DNA of 64,000 bases from assembly GCA_018223035.1 (NCBI GenBank), contig JAAEZD010000014.1, forward strand, positions 1-64,000. The letters run 5' to 3'. This stretch comes from Heliomarina sp018223035. Lineage in GTDB: Bacteria > Pseudomonadota > Alphaproteobacteria > Rhodobacterales > Rhodobacteraceae. The notes beneath the pieces were generated by a model. That model saw nothing but the letters and a program-made list of their open reading frames with translations, was not told the origin of the DNA and ran no database searches. Position numbers and translations under genes: made by a program. Below are positions 50,120 to 60,139 of the stretch, in pieces (position 1 is the stretch's first letter; every line of letters begins with the position of its first letter).

Positions 50120-51922
50120 ATGACTGAAACGAGCGGGCCGACCGGCCGCAGGGTAATGATCGTGCTGGGCTGCGTTCTGATCGCCGCCTGTGGCGGTGGC
50201 TTGTACTATCTGCTTTTTGAACAGCCACGCCGTGGTGAACTTGTAGCGGTTGTCGGAACCTCCGAACCCGCGGACCAAGCCGACCCCAAAACGACAACTG
50301 CCGTTCAGACGCAACCTGATACCGGTGAGAGCACTGACGCAGCCGCAGCGCCGGAAACCGCGTCGGCAGAGCCTGCCACTCCTGATCCAAATCAGGACAC
50401 GGCAGAACGCGATAACGCTGAAACCGCAGAGACCGCAGAGACCGCCACGGTCGAAGAGGCTCCATCCGCACCGGAACCAACCGTGCCCGCCGTCGATATC
50501 GCCCGCGTCGAACCCGATGGCAGCGCCCTGATTGCCGGATCAGCAGAGCCAGGGGCCGAAGTAATCGTTCGTCTCGATGGAGAAGAGGTCGGGCGAACCA
50601 CCGCTGGGGCAGATGGCAAATTCGCGGCTTTTCTCGATCTCGACCTCGGTAGCGCCCCGCGCCTGCTGACCCTGATGTCCGAAGTCGACGGGCAGGAGGT
50701 CGCCTCTACCGACCGCCTGATCCTCGCCCCGACCACCCTAGCAACAAACGAAACAGACAAAACGCCGGCTTCCGGCAACGCAGCTCCGGAAGCAGGAGAT
50801 GCGCAGGTTTCGTCGGGCGAAAACGGGTCCGATGACGGAGAGGCAACCACCACAACCGCAGAGGCCGAAACTTCCCGAGACACCCCAGCCGATGACACCG
50901 CTTCGACCGAGGTGGCAATTGCGGAGAATGCGCGGACCAACAACCCGGCAAGCGAACCAACGGCAAGTGAGGAAGCACCCTCTGCCGCCGGGCAACAGGT
51001 CGCGAGCGACGCACCTAGCCAAGGCACCTCGCAGGATACTACGGAGCAGGTCGCAACGGCACACCCGACCCCTTCCGAAACAGCCTCGACCGAAACGGGC
51101 GGAACGCAAACCGCTGCGCCAGCAAACGCGGACGTAAATCCGGCCCCCGAGGCAATCCCAACGACCACGACTGATACGGTCACCGCAGAGACTGTCCCGG
51201 CGGTAGAGCCGAAGGTCGAAGAGCAAACCGCTAGTGTCGATGCCAGCACCGTGTCAGAATCCGCCACGGCAAGCACCAGCACGACTAAGCAGAGCGCCGC
51301 AGTGGACACTGAGAATGCGGAAGGCAACCCGGTATCGGCGGTCCCGGTGGTGGAAGCTCCATCAGGCGCAGTGGCGGTTCTGCGGGCGGGGAGTGACGGG
51401 ATCGAACTGCTGCAACCGGCAATCCCGGACCGGTCCGATGCCATGACAACCATGGCACTGGATACGATCAGCTATTCCGCAGCGGGGGATGTACAGCTGA
51501 GCGGGCGTGCCAGCGATTCCTCCCTCGTCCGGGTCTATCTCGACAACCGAGCGGTCGCCGATATCGATACCGACACACAAGGGGCGTGGCGCGGCGAATT
51601 GCAGGACATCCGTCCGGGGGTCTACACGTTGCGCCTTGACGAACTGACCCGCGAGGGTCGTGTGCTCAGCCGCGTGGAGACGCCGTTCAAGCGGGAACCG
51701 CCTGCCGTGCTCAACCCGCCCGCGCGCGACAGCTCTGAAACTGGGGGGCCTCAGCCGCCGATCCGCGCGGTTACCGTGCAGCAGGGCGATACCCTCTGGG
51801 CGATTTCCGAGGACCGCTATGGCGAGGGTACGCTCTATGTGCGGGTTTTCGAGGCAAACCGCGACTCGATCCGTGATCCTGATCTCATCTATCCGGGGCA
51901 GATTTTTACCATTCCAGACTAG
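50120..51922 (+). CDS. LysM domain cell-envelope protein
   Basis: The 600-aa protein has one N-terminal membrane helix (MIVLGCVLIAACGGGLYYLL, residues 12-34). A long Ala/Thr/Glu/Pro-rich region follows, with an Ig-like domain at about 130-210 (IARVEPDGSALIAGSAEPGA) and a second similar one at about 445-530 (DVQLSGRASDSSLVRVYLDN). A C-terminal LysM domain (VTVQQGDTLWAISEDRYGEG through LIYPGQIFTIPD) binds peptidoglycan. It probably anchors or organises the cell wall. The ATG at 50120 has GGGGA upstream; 22 residues of a longer frame are not used. It is followed by a double hairpin. Confidence 0.82.
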   Translation: MTETSGPTGRRVMIVLGCVLIAACGGGLYYLLFEQPRRGELVAVVGTSEPADQADPKTTTAVQTQPDTGESTDAAAAPETASAEPATPDPNQDTAERDNAETAETAETATVEEAPSAPEPTVPAVDIARVEPDGSALIAGSAEPGAEVIVRLDGEEVGRTTAGADGKFAAFLDLDLGSAPRLLTLMSEVDGQEVASTDRLILAPTTLATNETDKTPASGNAAPEAGDAQVSSGENGSDDGEATTTTAEAETSRDTPADDTASTEVAIAENARTNNPASEPTASEEAPSAAGQQVASDAPSQGTSQDTTEQVATAHPTPSETASTETGGTQTAAPANADVNPAPEAIPTTTTDTVTAETVPAVEPKVEEQTASVDASTVSESATASTSTTKQSAAVDTENAEGNPVSAVPVVEAPSGAVAVLRAGSDGIELLQPAIPDRSDAMTTMALDTISYSAAGDVQLSGRASDSSLVRVYLDNRAVADIDTDTQGAWRGELQDIRPGVYTLRLDELTREGRVLSRVETPFKREPPAVLNPPARDSSETGGPQPPIRAVTVQQGDTLWAISEDRYGEGTLYVRVFEANRDSIRDPDLIYPGQIFTIPD

Positions 51923-51970
51923 GGCACGGGACGAAAACCTGATCGTTTGGGTGTGGTGACTGCCGTGGAG

Positions 51971-52006
51971 AAAGGGGGCCAGCCCCCTCTTGGCCCTTCG
52001 GGCCAA
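51971..52006 (+). terminator. Double hairpin after the LysM gene
   Basis: GGGGGC-CA-GCCCCC (51974-51987) is followed directly by TTGGCCC-TTC-GGGCCAA (51990-52006). Both are perfect. The following CCCCCGGGATATTTTTGACC looks like intergenic wording often seen in Rhodobacterales. The rest of the 300-bp gap before the ABC transporter has no gene. Confidence 0.7.
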
Positions 52007-52222
52007 TTCACCCCCGGGATATTTTTGACCCAAAGAAGATATTTTGCCCCGAAAAAAGGTGATAAGCGATTTCCTGTCGCTGGGGGGCGTCTGTTGATCG
52101 CTTTGCGGTCTGCTTTCTGCGAAAGCTGTGAACGTCTGTGGCGGGACCATGCGTAATTGGTAGACGCTATGGTCATTTGCGGTCGGGGATCCTATTTTCG
52201 GGCCAGCTGACAAGGATCGTTC

Positions 52223-54031
52223 ATGTCTCAAGCCAATTCGGGTGCGCCCAACGAAACCCGGCGTTCGGGAATTCGCATCATCCGGGCCGTCGCCCCTTAT
52301 CTCTGGCCCGCGGATGACCGGACCCTGCGCATCCGGGTTGTGCTGGCGATGGTCATGCTGGTCAGTGCCAAGCTGATCGCCGTGTCCACGCCGGTTCTGT
52401 ACAAAGGAGCCGTGGATGCGCTTGCAGGGGAAGGCGTGCCACCGCTTGCGCTTGGGGCGGTCGGTCTGACCGTTGCCTATGGCGTCGCGCGAGCATTGAA
52501 TGTCGGGTTTCAGCAGCTGCGGGATGCGCTTTTCGCGCCGGTCGCCCAGCGGGCCCTGCGGCGGCTGGCGCTCGAGACATTCCGGCATATGCACCAGCTG
52601 TCGCTGCGCTATCACCTGACGCGCAAGACCGGGGGGCTTTCTCGGATCATCGAGCGCGGGGTCAAGGGCGTCGATTTCCTGCTGCGTTTTCTGTTGTTCA
52701 GCATCGGGCCCTTACTTCTTGAGCTGATCCTGATCGCGATCATCCTGACGGTAATGTTCGACTGGTGGTATCTGGTGATCGTCGTCGGGGTGCTGGTATC
52801 CTATGTCTGGTTCACCTTTGCCGTCACCGAATGGCGCGTCAAACTGCGCCGCGAGATGAACACGCAGGATACGGATGCCAACCAGAAGGCCATCGACAGC
52901 CTGCTGAATTTCGAGACCGTCAAATATTTCGGCGCCGAAGAGCGCGAGGCGCAGCGCTATGACGGGGCGATGCGGGGATACGAGCGGGCGGCGCTCAAGA
53001 CCTCTTACTCTTTGTCTTTCCTGAATTTCGGCCAGTCGGTTTTGATCACTTCTGGTCTGGTCGGTGTCATGGTGCTTGCGGCCATCGGGGTGCAGGCCGG
53101 TACCCTGACCGTGGGCGATTTCGTCATGGTGAACGCCTATATGATTCAGATCACCGTGCCCCTGAATTTCCTTGGCACTGTCTATCGCGAGATCCGGCAG
53201 GCGCTGATCGATATGGGAGAGATGTTCGACCTGTTGGAACAGCCGCCCGAGGTGGAGGACAAGTCCGGCGCGTCCGATTTGCAGGTTTCCGGTGGCGAGA
53301 TCACCTTTGACAAGGTGCGCTTCAGCTATGACCCGGCGCGCGAGATCCTGCGTGGCGTGTCGCTGAGCGTCGGTGCGGGGCAGCGCGTTGCCATTGTCGG
53401 GGCAACCGGGTCGGGCAAGTCCACCGTGGGCCGTCTGTTGTTCCGGTTCTACGATGTGACCGGCGGGGCGATCCGGATCGACGGTCAGGATATCCGCGAT
53501 GTCACGCAGGAAAGCCTGCACAGCGCCATTGGCGTGGTGCCGCAGGACACGGTGCTGTTCAACGATACGATCCGCTACAACATCGCCTACGGATTGGACG
53601 ACGCGACGCAGGACCAGATCGAAGAGGTCGCCCGCGCCGCCCAGATTCACGACTTCATCCGCTCGCTGCCGGAAGGATATGAGACGCAGGTGGGGGAACG
53701 GGGGCTCAAGCTCTCGGGTGGTGAGAAACAGCGCGTCGGTATTGCGCGCACCTTGCTGAAAGACCCGCCGATCCTGCTGCTGGATGAGGCCACAAGCGCG
53801 CTGGATACGGATACCGAGCAGGAAATAAAATCGGCGCTGGACCGGGCCGGGCAGGGGCGCACGGTGATCACCATCGCGCACCGGCTCTCGACCATCGCGG
53901 AATCCGACCTGATCGTGGTGCTCGAGGCGGGCGAGATCGTCGAGCAGGGGAGCCATGCCATCCTGTTGGCGCGGCGTGGCCGCTATGCGCAGCTCTGGAA
54001 CCGGCAATTGGCCGATGAAAGCGCGGCCTGA
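52223..54031 (+). CDS. Atm1-type ABC transporter (permease-ATPase half-transporter)
   Basis: The 602-aa half-transporter has six membrane helices in residues ~25-330 and a C-terminal nucleotide-binding domain: Walker A GATGSGKST, signature LSGGEKQRVGIARTLL, Walker B ILLLDEATSALD and H-loop AHRLST. Motifs LTRKTGGLSRIIERG and DSLLNFETVKYFGAEEREA are typical of the Atm1/ABCB7 group, which exports glutathione-linked compounds for metal homeostasis and Fe-S assembly. It functions as a homodimer. It converges with the RND operon over a shared hairpin. Confidence 0.9.
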   Translation: MSQANSGAPNETRRSGIRIIRAVAPYLWPADDRTLRIRVVLAMVMLVSAKLIAVSTPVLYKGAVDALAGEGVPPLALGAVGLTVAYGVARALNVGFQQLRDALFAPVAQRALRRLALETFRHMHQLSLRYHLTRKTGGLSRIIERGVKGVDFLLRFLLFSIGPLLLELILIAIILTVMFDWWYLVIVVGVLVSYVWFTFAVTEWRVKLRREMNTQDTDANQKAIDSLLNFETVKYFGAEEREAQRYDGAMRGYERAALKTSYSLSFLNFGQSVLITSGLVGVMVLAAIGVQAGTLTVGDFVMVNAYMIQITVPLNFLGTVYREIRQALIDMGEMFDLLEQPPEVEDKSGASDLQVSGGEITFDKVRFSYDPAREILRGVSLSVGAGQRVAIVGATGSGKSTVGRLLFRFYDVTGGAIRIDGQDIRDVTQESLHSAIGVVPQDTVLFNDTIRYNIAYGLDDATQDQIEEVARAAQIHDFIRSLPEGYETQVGERGLKLSGGEKQRVGIARTLLKDPPILLLDEATSALDTDTEQEIKSALDRAGQGRTVITIAHRLSTIAESDLIVVLEAGEIVEQGSHAILLARRGRYAQLWNRQLADESAA

Positions 54032-54041
54032 CGGGCCGCGC
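54021..54041. terminator. Bidirectional hairpin between the ABC transporter and RND genes
   Basis: GCGCGGCC and GGCCGCGC pair around a 5-base loop. The hairpin covers the ABC transporter stop and reaches the first base of the RND stop codon, so it can end transcription from both sides. There is no long T-run. Confidence 0.5.
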
Positions 54042-57000
54042 TATTCGGCTGCCCGCATCGGCTTGCTCAGATCGGGATGCGCGGGGTCGGCATCATCGGA
54101 AACCGGGGCAAAGTTGCTCTTCATATCATCCCAGATCAGGTCGCCCACGGGCATCTTGCGGGCGGTCTTGCGCAGCCGCATGTCGCGAGCGATGCGGCTT
54201 GACCTGCCAAGCGTGAGCCGGGCCAGCAATTGTCCGATCCAGCGCGCATAGGTCGAAATCCAGACCCGCAGCGCAAGGAAGGACGGGGTGACCACAAGCG
54301 TCAGAACCGTCGCGATTCCAAGGCCGAACACCACCGCCGTCGCGAGTTGCTTCCACCAGAGCGAGGTTGGTGAGTTGATCGAATAGCCACCGCCGATGAA
54401 ATCGAGGCTGAGGCCGAACATCATCGGCGCCAGACCAGCCATCGTCGTGATGGTGGTCAGCAAAACCGGGCGAATGCGATCCTCGGCAGTGCGGATGATC
54501 GCCTCTACCCGTGGCATGAACTGCGCGTATTCCTGGTAGGTATCGATCAGAACGATATTGTTGTTCACCACGATCCCGGCCAGCGCGACAATGCCGGTCC
54601 CTGTCATGATGATCGAGAACGGCTGGTTCATCACCATCATCCCGATCAGCACGCCGGTGGTAGAGAGCACCACCGCAAGCAGCACCAGCACCGAGTTATA
54701 AAAGCTGTTGAACTGCGCCAACAGGATGATGAACATTAGCCCCAGCGCACCCAGAAAGGCGTTTTGCAGGAAAGCGCCGGATTCCGCCTGTTCCTCCTGA
54801 TCGCCGGTCCACTGGGTGCTGACCGAGGAGGGCAGAGGATTAGTTTCCAGCCATTCGGTCAGCGCCGCGATCCTTTCGTTGGGGTTGATCGGCACAAAGC
54901 GGGCCTCGCCCGAGGCCAGCGCCTCGCGCACCGCGTCCAGACTGCCTGCCTCGCCCAGCGACACCAGCGTAAAGCTGTTGCCACCGGCATTTTCGACAGT
55001 GGGGCGGTCGGTCGTGGTGCCTTCGGGAACCTCATGCACAACCGCCAGCACGGCATTATCCGTGCCGGTGATCCGCGACAGACCCGGCGCGACATCGGCT
55101 TTGACATCGAAATAGCGCTGCTGATCGAAACGGCTGATCGAGGCCAGCTTGGCCACCGGTTTGCGTGTGATAAAGTTGGACAGCGGCACAAGACCGTCGC
55201 TGGTGCGCACCTTGAGCGTGTCCAGCGTGGACAGCACCCGGTCCTGCTGGGGCAGGCGCAGGCGGATCTCGATCTCTTCGTCCGAGGTATCGCTTGGCAT
55301 CGTGTCAAGCAGCAGACCCCGGGTGATCAGCTGCACCATCGCGCCCACTGTCGCCACGTCGGCACCGAACCGGCCTGCCTTTTCCACGTCCACGTCAATC
55401 TGCCAGTCGATACCGGGCAGGGGCAGCGTGTCTTCGATCTGGATCAGTCCGGGCGTCCCCTCGAACTGTGCGCGTGCCATCTTGGCCGCTTCGGTCAGCT
55501 CGGCCCAGTTGTCGCCCATCAGGCGCAGATGCACCGGCTTGCCCGAGCCCGGACCCTGTTCCAGCGGTTTGATCTCGGCCTCGAACCCCGGCAGCTTGGC
55601 CAGTTGCGCGTTCAACTCTTCGATCACGGTATTGCCGTCAAATTCGGGCGCGGTGACATGTTTCTCGAACCGCCCGCCAAGGATCGGTTCGTTGACGGTG
55701 GGGCGGTCTTCCCATGGTACGATCTCGAACTGGACCTGACCCACGGTGTCCGCAGGCTGCTGGCCCGCCGCCGGTCCGCCCACGTTCAACCCGCCGTCCC
55801 CGGCAAAGGAAAACACGTTGGTGACCGCCGGGTGCGCCTTGATGACGTCCTCGACCTGCCGCACCAGAGCATCCGATTCCGACAGCGAGATATTGCCCCG
55901 CGCGCGGACATAGACCGAGGCCTGTTCCGGCTCGGTTTCGACAAAGAACTCGACGCCGCGCGAATTGGCCGGGAACAGCACGAAGGCGACATAGATCACC
56001 CCCGCAAATACCGATCCGATGGCGACGATCGGCATAATCGGGTTGCCCGCGATCAGCTTGATGACCCAGCCGAAGGGCGAAAGCCGGTGACCCGAGCGCA
56101 CGCGTTTCTCGCGCCGCTCTATCCGCGCCGCCCCCAGCGTGACCGAGGCCGCGAACGCACCGAACAGGAAGAACGCCGCGCCAAAAAGCGACCCCGCCAC
56201 ATCTGGCATACCGGCAGGCAAAAGATAGGTGGGGTTCAGCACCTGCATTGCGCCAAGGAACATCAGGTACAGCGAGGGCGGCACCAGCAGCGCCCGCACG
56301 ACCCAAGGCAGTCTCGCGCGAAGAAACTCGGATATGCCGTTGAAAACCCGTGACATCCGCCCGGTGACGCCCCCCATCACCGGCAGGTAGATCAGCGCCA
56401 CGATCAGCGAGGCAGACAGGACGAAAATCAGCGTCACCGGCAACATGCCCATGAACTCTCCCGGTACACCGGGCCAGAACAGCATCGGCAGAAAGGCGCA
56501 AAGCGTCGTCGCGGTCGAGGACACTACCGGCCAGAACATGCGCTGCGCCGCCTCGACATAGGCATGCATCGGGCCGATCCCGTCCTTGATGCGCTTGTCC
56601 GCGTATTCGACGATCACGATGGCCCCGTCGACCAGCATCCCTACCGCAAGGATCAGGCCGAACATCACGATGTTCGAAATCGATACGCCCATCACTGCCA
56701 AGAAAACAAAGCAAAGCAGGAACGACGTCGGAATCGCAAACCCCACCAGCAGCGCCGCCCGGCTGCCAAGCGCGGCGAGCACCACGATCATCACGAGTGC
56801 GACCGCCGTCAGGACCGAGCCTTCCAACTGCGCGACCATGGACCCGACTACGCGGCTCTGGTCATTCGATGTGCCGATGTCGATGGCCGCCTGTAATTCC
56901 GCCGGCCATTTCGCCCGCGACGCCTCCAGCGTTTCCTTCACCAGATCCACCGTGTCGATCAGGTTGAACCCCTTGCGCTTGACCACCTGCAACGCAACCG

Positions 57001-57835
57001 TGTTCTCGCCGTCGAAACGCGCCGTGCCAATGCGGTCCTCGAAGGTGAAATTGATCTCGGCCAGATCGCCCAGTGTCACAACTCGGTTGCCATTCGTCTT
57101 GACCGGAAGCGCATAAACGTCGCGCGGCTCATCGAAAGAAGATGGGATCTTGACGCTGAAAGTACCCTGCGCGGTTTCGACTTCACCGGCCGCGATCAGC
57201 TGGTTGTTGTTCTGCACCGTGTTGATCAGCTCGATGGCTGTCACGTTGTAGGACTCCAGCCGCAGCGGATCGATGATGACCTCGAGCATCTCGTCACGGT
57301 TGCCCGCGATCCCGGCCTCAAGCACCGGCTCAAGCGCTTCAAGATCGTCTTGCAACTCCTTGGCGACACGCGCCATCGTGCGTTCCGGCACTTCGCCCGT
57401 CAGGCTGACGATGACGATGGGGAATTCGGAAAAGTTGATCTCGGCGATGGAATACTGCTCGGCGCCTTCGGGGAACTTGGCCTGCGCCGCGTTCATCGCG
57501 TCGCGCACATCGGCCATGATCGCCGTCTTGTCCCAGCCGAACTCGAACTCCATGACCACGTTGGCGTAATTCTCCGCCGCGGTGGATGTCATCTTGTCGA
57601 GCCCGTCCAGATCGGCCAGCTCGGTCTCCATCGGCTTCACCAGCATCTTCTCGCTGTCTTCCGCCGAGATGCCCGGGAACTGCACCGACACGATCAGAGC
57701 AGGGATCTCGATATCGGGCTCGCCCTCCTTCGGCAGGCTCCAATAGGCAAACCCGCCGATTACCAGCGACAGGACGATAAAGGCGATGACCATGCGGGCA
57801 CGGTCAGCCGCCCAGTTGACGACCCCGATCATCAA
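54041..57835 (-). CDS. RND efflux transporter, permease subunit
   Basis: The 1264-aa protein is an AcrB-type HAE permease with twelve main helices and two large periplasmic loops. The TM4-type motif region has VGMLVDGAIVIVEYADKRIK; the second half has VALAGIVVNNNIVLIDTYQE. It is about 200 residues longer than AcrB. The extra part is near residues 490-600 and holds about two more helices (FLRARLPWVVRALLVPPSLY; GSLFGAAFFLFGAFAASVTL). It pumps out drugs or lipids with proton motive force. It is coupled to the adaptor gene by ATGA overlap; no outer membrane channel gene is adjacent. Confidence 0.9.
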   Translation of the reverse strand: MMIGVVNWAADRARMVIAFIVLSLVIGGFAYWSLPKEGEPDIEIPALIVSVQFPGISAEDSEKMLVKPMETELADLDGLDKMTSTAAENYANVVMEFEFGWDKTAIMADVRDAMNAAQAKFPEGAEQYSIAEINFSEFPIVIVSLTGEVPERTMARVAKELQDDLEALEPVLEAGIAGNRDEMLEVIIDPLRLESYNVTAIELINTVQNNNQLIAAGEVETAQGTFSVKIPSSFDEPRDVYALPVKTNGNRVVTLGDLAEINFTFEDRIGTARFDGENTVALQVVKRKGFNLIDTVDLVKETLEASRAKWPAELQAAIDIGTSNDQSRVVGSMVAQLEGSVLTAVALVMIVVLAALGSRAALLVGFAIPTSFLLCFVFLAVMGVSISNIVMFGLILAVGMLVDGAIVIVEYADKRIKDGIGPMHAYVEAAQRMFWPVVSSTATTLCAFLPMLFWPGVPGEFMGMLPVTLIFVLSASLIVALIYLPVMGGVTGRMSRVFNGISEFLRARLPWVVRALLVPPSLYLMFLGAMQVLNPTYLLPAGMPDVAGSLFGAAFFLFGAFAASVTLGAARIERREKRVRSGHRLSPFGWVIKLIAGNPIMPIVAIGSVFAGVIYVAFVLFPANSRGVEFFVETEPEQASVYVRARGNISLSESDALVRQVEDVIKAHPAVTNVFSFAGDGGLNVGGPAAGQQPADTVGQVQFEIVPWEDRPTVNEPILGGRFEKHVTAPEFDGNTVIEELNAQLAKLPGFEAEIKPLEQGPGSGKPVHLRLMGDNWAELTEAAKMARAQFEGTPGLIQIEDTLPLPGIDWQIDVDVEKAGRFGADVATVGAMVQLITRGLLLDTMPSDTSDEEIEIRLRLPQQDRVLSTLDTLKVRTSDGLVPLSNFITRKPVAKLASISRFDQQRYFDVKADVAPGLSRITGTDNAVLAVVHEVPEGTTTDRPTVENAGGNSFTLVSLGEAGSLDAVREALASGEARFVPINPNERIAALTEWLETNPLPSSVSTQWTGDQEEQAESGAFLQNAFLGALGLMFIILLAQFNSFYNSVLVLLAVVLSTTGVLIGMMVMNQPFSIIMTGTGIVALAGIVVNNNIVLIDTYQEYAQFMPRVEAIIRTAEDRIRPVLLTTITTMAGLAPMMFGLSLDFIGGGYSINSPTSLWWKQLATAVVFGLGIATVLTLVVTPSFLALRVWISTYARWIGQLLARLTLGRSSRIARDMRLRKTARKMPVGDLIWDDMKSNFAPVSDDADPAHPDLSKPMRAAE

Positions 57836-59079
57836 AGTGGCTCCTGAAAGCTCGGCTGCACGTGAACACCATCCGTGACAAAATCCGTTCCCACGGTGAT
57901 CACGTCGGTCTCCTCCGGCAGGCCCGACACCCAGGCGCCGCCGGTTTCGTCGCGCAACAACTTTACCGGCACAAAGGCGACAATATCGCCCTCGTTCACA
58001 ACGCGCACACCAAGCTGGCCGTCATTGTTCAGCGTCAGTGCCGATTGCGGCAGCTTGTGCGCCTTTGCGCCCTTGGCGGCAATAGCGATGGTCGCCGTCT
58101 GACCGTCACGAATGCTCAGCTCTTCGTTGGGCAGGGTGATCTCGGTCAGAAAAGTTCGCGTCGTCGGATCGGCGGACCGGCTCAGAAAGGTGACCTTGCC
58201 GGTCACCTGCCGTCCGTCGATCAGCTCGGCCCCGGCCTGCGCGCCAACCGACACCCGGTCGACCTCGGTTTCGGGCACGTATCCGACCAGCTTGATCGGG
58301 TCGAGCTGGATGACGCTCGCACAAAGCGACCCGGCCTGCATCAGGCTGCCCAGCTCTGCGGTATCCGATTCCAGCACACCGGCAAAGGGCGCCTTGATCG
58401 TCAGCCGATCAATCTCGCGTTCCGCTGCGGCAACCGCGGCGGCCGCGGATTCGATTCCCGCCTGCGTGGTTTCTTGCGCCGTGGTGGCGCTTGCGATTCC
58501 CGCTTCGGCCGACCGGACCGAGGCACGGGCAGATTTCAGTTTCGTTTCAGACGCATATCCTTCGGTGCTGAGTTTTTCTGACGCGCGATAGTTGATCATC
58601 GCCTCGTCCAGCCGGGCGCGGGCTTCTTCCAGCCGCGCATCCGTTTCGGGCACTCTTGCGCGGGCCTCCTTCAACCGGGCGCGCGCCTCTCCAAGCGCCG
58701 CCTCCCGCGTGCCGGGATCAAGCTCGCAGAGCACATCGCCCGCCTCGACAAAAGTCCCCTTGCGCAGCGGTTCGGAAATCACCGTGGCCGAGGTCTCCGC
58801 ACGCACCTCGACCTCACGCACCGCCGCCGTTTCGCCACGCAGAATCACCGCGTTGTCGATGGTCTTCGCAGAAGAATGCTGAACTACCACCCGGATACGT
58901 TTTTCCAGCGTTTCAGACGCTGTCTCGCTTTCTGCCGCCGTTTCTTCTCCGGTCTCGGAACTCGCAGCCTCGGTCGATTCCGATCCGCGTGCAAAAGCCA
59001 GCAGCGCCTCCCGCTCAAAGACAATGGCATAAAGCGCAAAGGTCACCAGCAGCGCTGTAAGAACCGGAATGAGGCGCAT
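57832..59079 (-). CDS. RND efflux periplasmic adaptor (HlyD/MFP family)
   Basis: The 415-aa protein has one N-terminal membrane anchor (LIPVLTALLVTFALYAIVF). The lipoyl half-motifs are VEAGDVLCELDPGTREAALG and APFAGVLESDTAELGSLMQA, with a long coiled-coil hairpin between them (~120-220) and the beta-barrel segment PETEVDRVSVGAQAGAELID. It links the inner membrane pump to an outer membrane channel. It is the first gene of the operon with the permease. An operator-like palindrome lies 86 bases upstream. Confidence 0.9.
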   Translation of the reverse strand: MRLIPVLTALLVTFALYAIVFEREALLAFARGSESTEAASSETGEETAAESETASETLEKRIRVVVQHSSAKTIDNAVILRGETAAVREVEVRAETSATVISEPLRKGTFVEAGDVLCELDPGTREAALGEARARLKEARARVPETDARLEEARARLDEAMINYRASEKLSTEGYASETKLKSARASVRSAEAGIASATTAQETTQAGIESAAAAVAAAEREIDRLTIKAPFAGVLESDTAELGSLMQAGSLCASVIQLDPIKLVGYVPETEVDRVSVGAQAGAELIDGRQVTGKVTFLSRSADPTTRTFLTEITLPNEELSIRDGQTATIAIAAKGAKAHKLPQSALTLNNDGQLGVRVVNEGDIVAFVPVKLLRDETGGAWVSGLPEETDVITVGTDFVTDGVHVQPSFQEPL

Positions 59080-59164
59080 CTAGGTCTTCCTCAAGATACT
59101 TGCGCGACAGAGGCTGTTCCTTTGACGCGGCTATGATTGCTTTTAAGAGATATACGGCGGACTA

Positions 59165-59176
59165 AACTGATCGGTT
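59165..59176. promoter_or_regulatory. TetR-type operator candidate
   Basis: AACTGATCGGTT is a 12-bp near-palindrome with one mismatched pair in the 311-bp gap between the divergent adaptor and TPR genes. The form AACYGATCRGTT is frequent among TetR operators. No TetR gene is adjacent. The rest of this gap holds no recognised gene. Confidence 0.45.
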
Positions 59177-59390
59177 CACTTTACGATTTTTCCCTTACGT
59201 TCGCAAGGGTAGGCACGCCCGTTGCCCCGCATGCACTTGGCTTGCGCGTTCATGCAGGTTAATAGGGGGCAATCTGCTCGGATCATAGGCACTTTCTGTG
59301 GCCGCCGGGATTGGGAAAACAAGGGGTTGGCCGCCATTGTCGCAGGCTTTGACGGCGGCGGGATGAACGGCACAGGAAAAGCGAACAGGC

Positions 59391-60065
59391 ATGAGCGATA
59401 CCGACAGTTTCATCGACGAAGTGAACGAAGAGGTCCGCCGCGACCGTCTTTATGCGTATTTCCGCCGCTATGGCTGGATTGCGCTGGTCGTGATCGTCGC
59501 CGTCGTCGGGGGCGCCGCCTGGAACGAATACCGCAAGAACGAAGCCGAAGCGCAGGCACAGACGCTTGGCGATGACCTGCTGAACGCGATGCGCCAGAAC
59601 GAGGCCGAGCAACGCGCCGCCGACCTGTCGCTGATTACCGCCGACACGCCCGGTGGCAACGCGATCGTGGAATTCTCGCTGGCGGCGGCCCAGGCCGAGT
59701 CGGGCCAGACCGATGCTGCCGTTGCCGCGCTCAACAATATAGCGACGCAGGGCGATCTTCCCGAAATCTACCGCCAGATCGCGGCTTTCAAAGCGCTGAC
59801 ACTGCAGACGGAAACGCTCCCGGTCGAAGAACGCCGGATCGGATTCGAAGCTCTCGCCGTGGCCGGTGCGCCGCTGCGGCTTCTCGCCGAGGAACAACTG
59901 GCGCTACTCTCGGTTGAATCCGGGGATGCGCAGGCCGCAATTGACCGGTTCCAGTCGATTCTTCAGGACGCCGAGGCGACTGCCGACTTGCAACAACGCG
60001 CCGCGCAAGCAATTGTGGCGCTCGGCGGCACGCCGGAACGCCGCCCCGAGACGCAACAGGGTTAA
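59391..60065 (+). CDS. Tetratricopeptide-like inner membrane protein (YfgM type)
   Basis: The 224-aa protein begins MSDTDSFIDEVNEEVRRDRL, then has one membrane helix (WIALVVIVAVVGGAAWNEY, residues 28-46) and a periplasmic TPR region (NAIVEFSLAAAQAESGQTDA, LLAEEQLALLSVESGDAQAA). This is the Tpr_21/YfgM family, an ancillary factor of the Sec translocon that passes proteins to periplasmic chaperones. It lies in front of bamB and der, as yfgM does in many Proteobacteria. Confidence 0.85.
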   Translation: MSDTDSFIDEVNEEVRRDRLYAYFRRYGWIALVVIVAVVGGAAWNEYRKNEAEAQAQTLGDDLLNAMRQNEAEQRAADLSLITADTPGGNAIVEFSLAAAQAESGQTDAAVAALNNIATQGDLPEIYRQIAAFKALTLQTETLPVEERRIGFEALAVAGAPLRLLAEEQLALLSVESGDAQAAIDRFQSILQDAEATADLQQRAAQAIVALGGTPERRPETQQG

Positions 60066-60139
60066 CGGACATTGAAGGCAGACGCCCGGGTCAGACTGAC
60101 CCCATCGGCGGATGGAAGTGACAGGACAGGCAAGACGTT

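Noticed and set aside
50392..51453. 353-codon minus-strand frame inside the LysM gene
   Set aside because: It is the antisense of the Ala/Thr/Glu repeat region and is mostly Ser, Val and Ala. No domain or start signal.
54764..56353. 529-codon open frame antisense to the RND permease
   Set aside because: It lies wholly inside the permease gene on the opposite strand, has His/Arg/Gln-rich composition and no ribosome binding site. It is a by-product of high GC.
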